Positions 62,096 through 64,000 of a DNA stretch of 64,000 bases are shown here, piece after piece. Origin of the DNA: Pseudomonas sp. NFR16 (GTDB lineage Bacteria; Pseudomonadota; Gammaproteobacteria; Pseudomonadales; Pseudomonadaceae); NCBI RefSeq assembly GCF_900108875.1, contig NZ_FNYJ01000001.1, forward strand, positions 1-64,000, written 5' to 3'. The notes beneath the pieces were generated by a model. That model was not told the origin of the DNA. It saw nothing but the letters and a program-made list of their open reading frames with translations, and did no database searches. Position numbers and translations under genes: made by a program. Every line of letters begins with the position of its first letter. Within the stretch, counting starts at the first letter, position 1.

Positions 62096-62211
62096 AGCGG
62101 TGCTGAGTGCGAAGGCGGCGTGTGACTGTTTGCTATTGGCCGTTGACTGTCAGTAGGTGCCATGCGGGGGTAGGATGACGGCTATCCCATCGGTCCAGAC
62201 CTTTTTCCCTT

Positions 62212-62400
62212 ATGGCTCGATCCGTGCGGACAATCGCGAAGTGCCAAGATCCAGGTGATGGTAGCGGAGACGTCATCATCGATCTCCCGCCAGATGCCCT
62301 TGCAGCAATGAACGTCGATTTGAGTGATTGCTTGAGCATCGGATGGGTTGACGGGGCGATAGTGCTCAGACCGACTCGTGATGCGAATACCCAGTCCTGA
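62212..62400 (+). CDS. AbrB/MazE-like small DNA-binding protein
   Basis: A 62-residue protein with the GDGSGDVIIDLPPDALAAMN and VDLSDCLSIGWVDGAIVLRP layout of a swapped-hairpin AbrB domain, as in transcription regulators and antitoxins. No toxin gene is adjacent: the next gene is a transposase on the other strand. A broken relative lies at 35688-35876. It could be a lone regulator or an orphan antitoxin. Confidence 0.6.
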   Translation: MARSVRTIAKCQDPGDGSGDVIIDLPPDALAAMNVDLSDCLSIGWVDGAIVLRPTRDANTQS

Positions 62401-62529
62401 GGCAGCTATCGACCCAGGCCGTGTGAAAACGCGCTAAACACCTCGAAAACTGAGAGTCGCGAGGAATGCCTATGGAATCCGCTGGCGGAAGCGCGAATTA
62501 GCTTAATCAGTGACATAGACGTTCGTAAT

Positions 62530-62561
62530 GCCGTTTGGGCCGCGTCAGCGGCCCAAACGGC
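62530..62561 (-). terminator. Terminator-like hairpin beside the transposase
   Basis: GCCGTTTGGGCCGC-GTCA-GCGGCCCAAACGGC is a perfect 14-base-pair stem with a four-base loop, 28 bases beyond the transposase stop. No T-run follows on the minus strand (ATTACG), so it may stabilise or insulate the insertion sequence rather than terminate transcription classically. It lies within the presumed left end of the element. Confidence 0.55.
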
Positions 62562-62589
62562 TTCTAACTGGCGGGCCAAGCGGCTGGGT

Positions 62590-64000
62590 TCACGCCCTGA
62601 TCGCCTCAAGCAGTCCTGCGATGCCGAAGATGCTCATCATTCGTTTGAGGTTGTAGGCGAGTACATGAAGGCTCATCTCGGTGCTCACCCTCGGCAGGGT
62701 TTTGGTCAGGAAGTGGGTACTTCCCATCCAATACTTTAGCGTTCCGAAAGGATGTTCAACAGTCTGTCGACGAACCCTCATCATCGCTGGATCATGTTCT
62801 AGCCGAACCTGCATCGCGTCGAGTAAAGCCTCATGTTCCCAGCGCTTCACACGGCGCTCCTTACCCGTCGTACATTGCTTTTGCATTGAGCAGGACTGGC
62901 AGCCTGAGAAGTAGTAACAATGCAATAACATGCCGTCTTCCATCGACGAATGCCGCCTGGTTAGTAGCTGCCCGGCAGGGCATCGATACTCGTCCGACGC
63001 CGTAAGATAGATGAAGTCCTGCTTACCAAATCGGCCTTCGGGTTTGCTGCCTGATGTCAGAGGTTTTGGTACAAAGGTGGTGATGCCGGCTTGCTCGCAA
63101 GCAAGGACTTCCAGACCTTTGCAATAGCCTCGGTCGGCCACCACCGTTAGCGATTCAGCCTCGATTTCTTCACGCGCTTGGTTCGCCATATTGCTCAGTT
63201 GCCCACGATCATTACCAACGTTGGTCACCTCATGGGCAACGATCAGATGGTGTTTGTCGTCGACAGCGGTTTGTACGTTGTAGCCCACCGTTCCGGTGCC
63301 TCGGCCGCTCGTAGCCATTGAGCGTGCATCTGGGTCTGTGAGGGAGATCTGCTGGTCTGGACTTTCGTGGACCTGCGTCTCGATGTCCTTGAGTTTCTGC
63401 ATCTGCTTTTTCAGTGTTTCTATCTTTTCTTTAAGCCGCTCTGCTTTGGCCTCGGCCACTTCGGGCGTCGCCCGATCCGCCGAATCCATCGCCGCCAGAT
63501 ATCGATCGATACTTTGCTCGATCTGCTGCATGCGTGCCTTCACTTTGCCTTGGGTGAAGTTGCGGTCGCGATTATTGACGGCTTTGAATTTGCTGCCATC
63601 GATGGCGATGATCGATTGAGAGAAGAGATTGAGGTTACGGCAAATCAGCACGAACTGGCGGCATACGCTGCGAATGGCTTTGCCGTTGTCCTTGCGAAAG
63701 TCGGCAATGGTTTTGAAATCCGGAGCCAAACGCCCCGTTAGCCACATCAACTCGACGTTGCGCTCGGCCTCACGCTCAAGCCGGCGACTGGACTGAATAC
63801 GATTGAGGTAGCCGTAGATATAGATCTTCAACAATGTCGCTGGGTGATAGGCCGGACGACCAGTTGCGGCAGGATCGACGCCCTCAAAACCCAGTGCGCC
63901 CAAGTCGAGTTCATCGACGAAAACATCGACCACGCGCACTGGATTTTCTTCTGCTACATAATCGTCCAAGCACTCCGGCAGCAACGTCACCTGCGTCCGA
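62590..64000 (-). mobile_element. IS1182-family transposase gene, cut by window edge
   Basis: At least 470 residues of a DDE transposase. N-terminal domain: GRPAYHPATLLKIYIYGYLN and RIQSSRRLEREAERNVELMW. Catalytic core: first Asp in IIAIDGSKFKAVNNRDRNFT, second Asp in SLTVVADRGYCKGLEVLACE, Glu in RQTVEHPFGTLKYWMG near the C-terminus. A Cys-rich insert (YFSGCQSCSMQKQC) is usual for the IS1182/IS1182-like group. The frame stays open through the last base (ending RTQVTLLPECL when read from the edge), so the start codon lies outside. The left terminal repeat should fall between 62401 and 62529, but it cannot be confirmed without the other end. Confidence 0.9.

Noticed and set aside
62401..62529. 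Exact left terminal repeat of the insertion sequence
   Set aside because: The right end is outside the window, so no inverted pair can be matched; only a range is given.
1..64000. CRISPR arrays, tRNA, rRNA or prophage structural genes
   Set aside because: No regularly spaced repeats, tRNA-like cloverleafs, rRNA landmarks or phage morphogenesis genes were noticed.

Overview
The window reads as chromosomal DNA of a plant-associated fluorescent pseudomonad, most likely in the Pseudomonas syringae complex. The reasons are a type III effector of the HopAA1 family behind a textbook HrpL box (27614-29431), a LOV-domain hybrid histidine kinase of the type known from P. syringae (47380-48975), a REP-like sequence at the left edge, and Pseudomonas-type gene content and codon use. 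No rRNA, tRNA or CRISPR array was seen. One transposase of the IS1182 type runs off the right edge.

Region by region. 1-5.2 kb: HAD phosphatase, a tiny DUF2986 gene, a chemoreceptor, a glyoxalase-fold protein and a NepI-like exporter. 5.4-11.6 kb: an AraC regulator followed by a molybdenum hydroxylase set (2Fe-2S subunit, Tat-exported molybdopterin subunit, triheme cytochrome c, XdhC maturation factor). 11.6-19.6 kb: one long minus-strand operon for amide or small-peptide use: AmiC-like sensor, ANTAR antiterminator, two permeases, binding protein, formamidase-type amidase and a fused double ATPase. Its leader carries an intrinsic terminator that overlaps a tandem pair of hairpins with identical AUCGAA loops. 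This is the architecture expected of an ANTAR-controlled antitermination switch and is the most specific regulatory find in the window.

20-26 kb: a nitrilase-superfamily enzyme, an NTF2-like secreted protein, a hexuronate-type MFS carrier, a MarR regulator and a TetR/MFS pair. 26-30.4 kb: a small accessory patch with the HopAA-like effector, several small genes and decayed sequence. 30.4-62.4 kb: a long mosaic of small redox and detoxification modules: GST, succinate-semialdehyde-type dehydrogenase, four Old Yellow Enzyme paralogues, seven SDR/NmrA proteins, a quinone-reductase-like protein, a Gfo/Idh/MocA enzyme, an EthD-fold protein, efflux carriers and ChrA. Each module is paired with a local one-component regulator (TetR, XRE, HxlR, LysR). 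Gene remnants (amidase, AbrB-like, MFS, ClC channel, quinone reductase) between modules suggest repeated insertion and decay. An AbrB-like remnant at 35.7 kb and an intact AbrB-like gene at 62.2 kb lie towards either end of much of this stretch.

How the genes work together: the amide operon senses, imports and hydrolyses a small amide or peptide. The molybdenum enzyme set oxidises an aldehyde or N-heterocycle in the periplasm and passes electrons to cytochrome c. The redox island probably deals with reactive electrophiles and quinones. All functions are read from recognised families; exact substrates are not visible in sequence.
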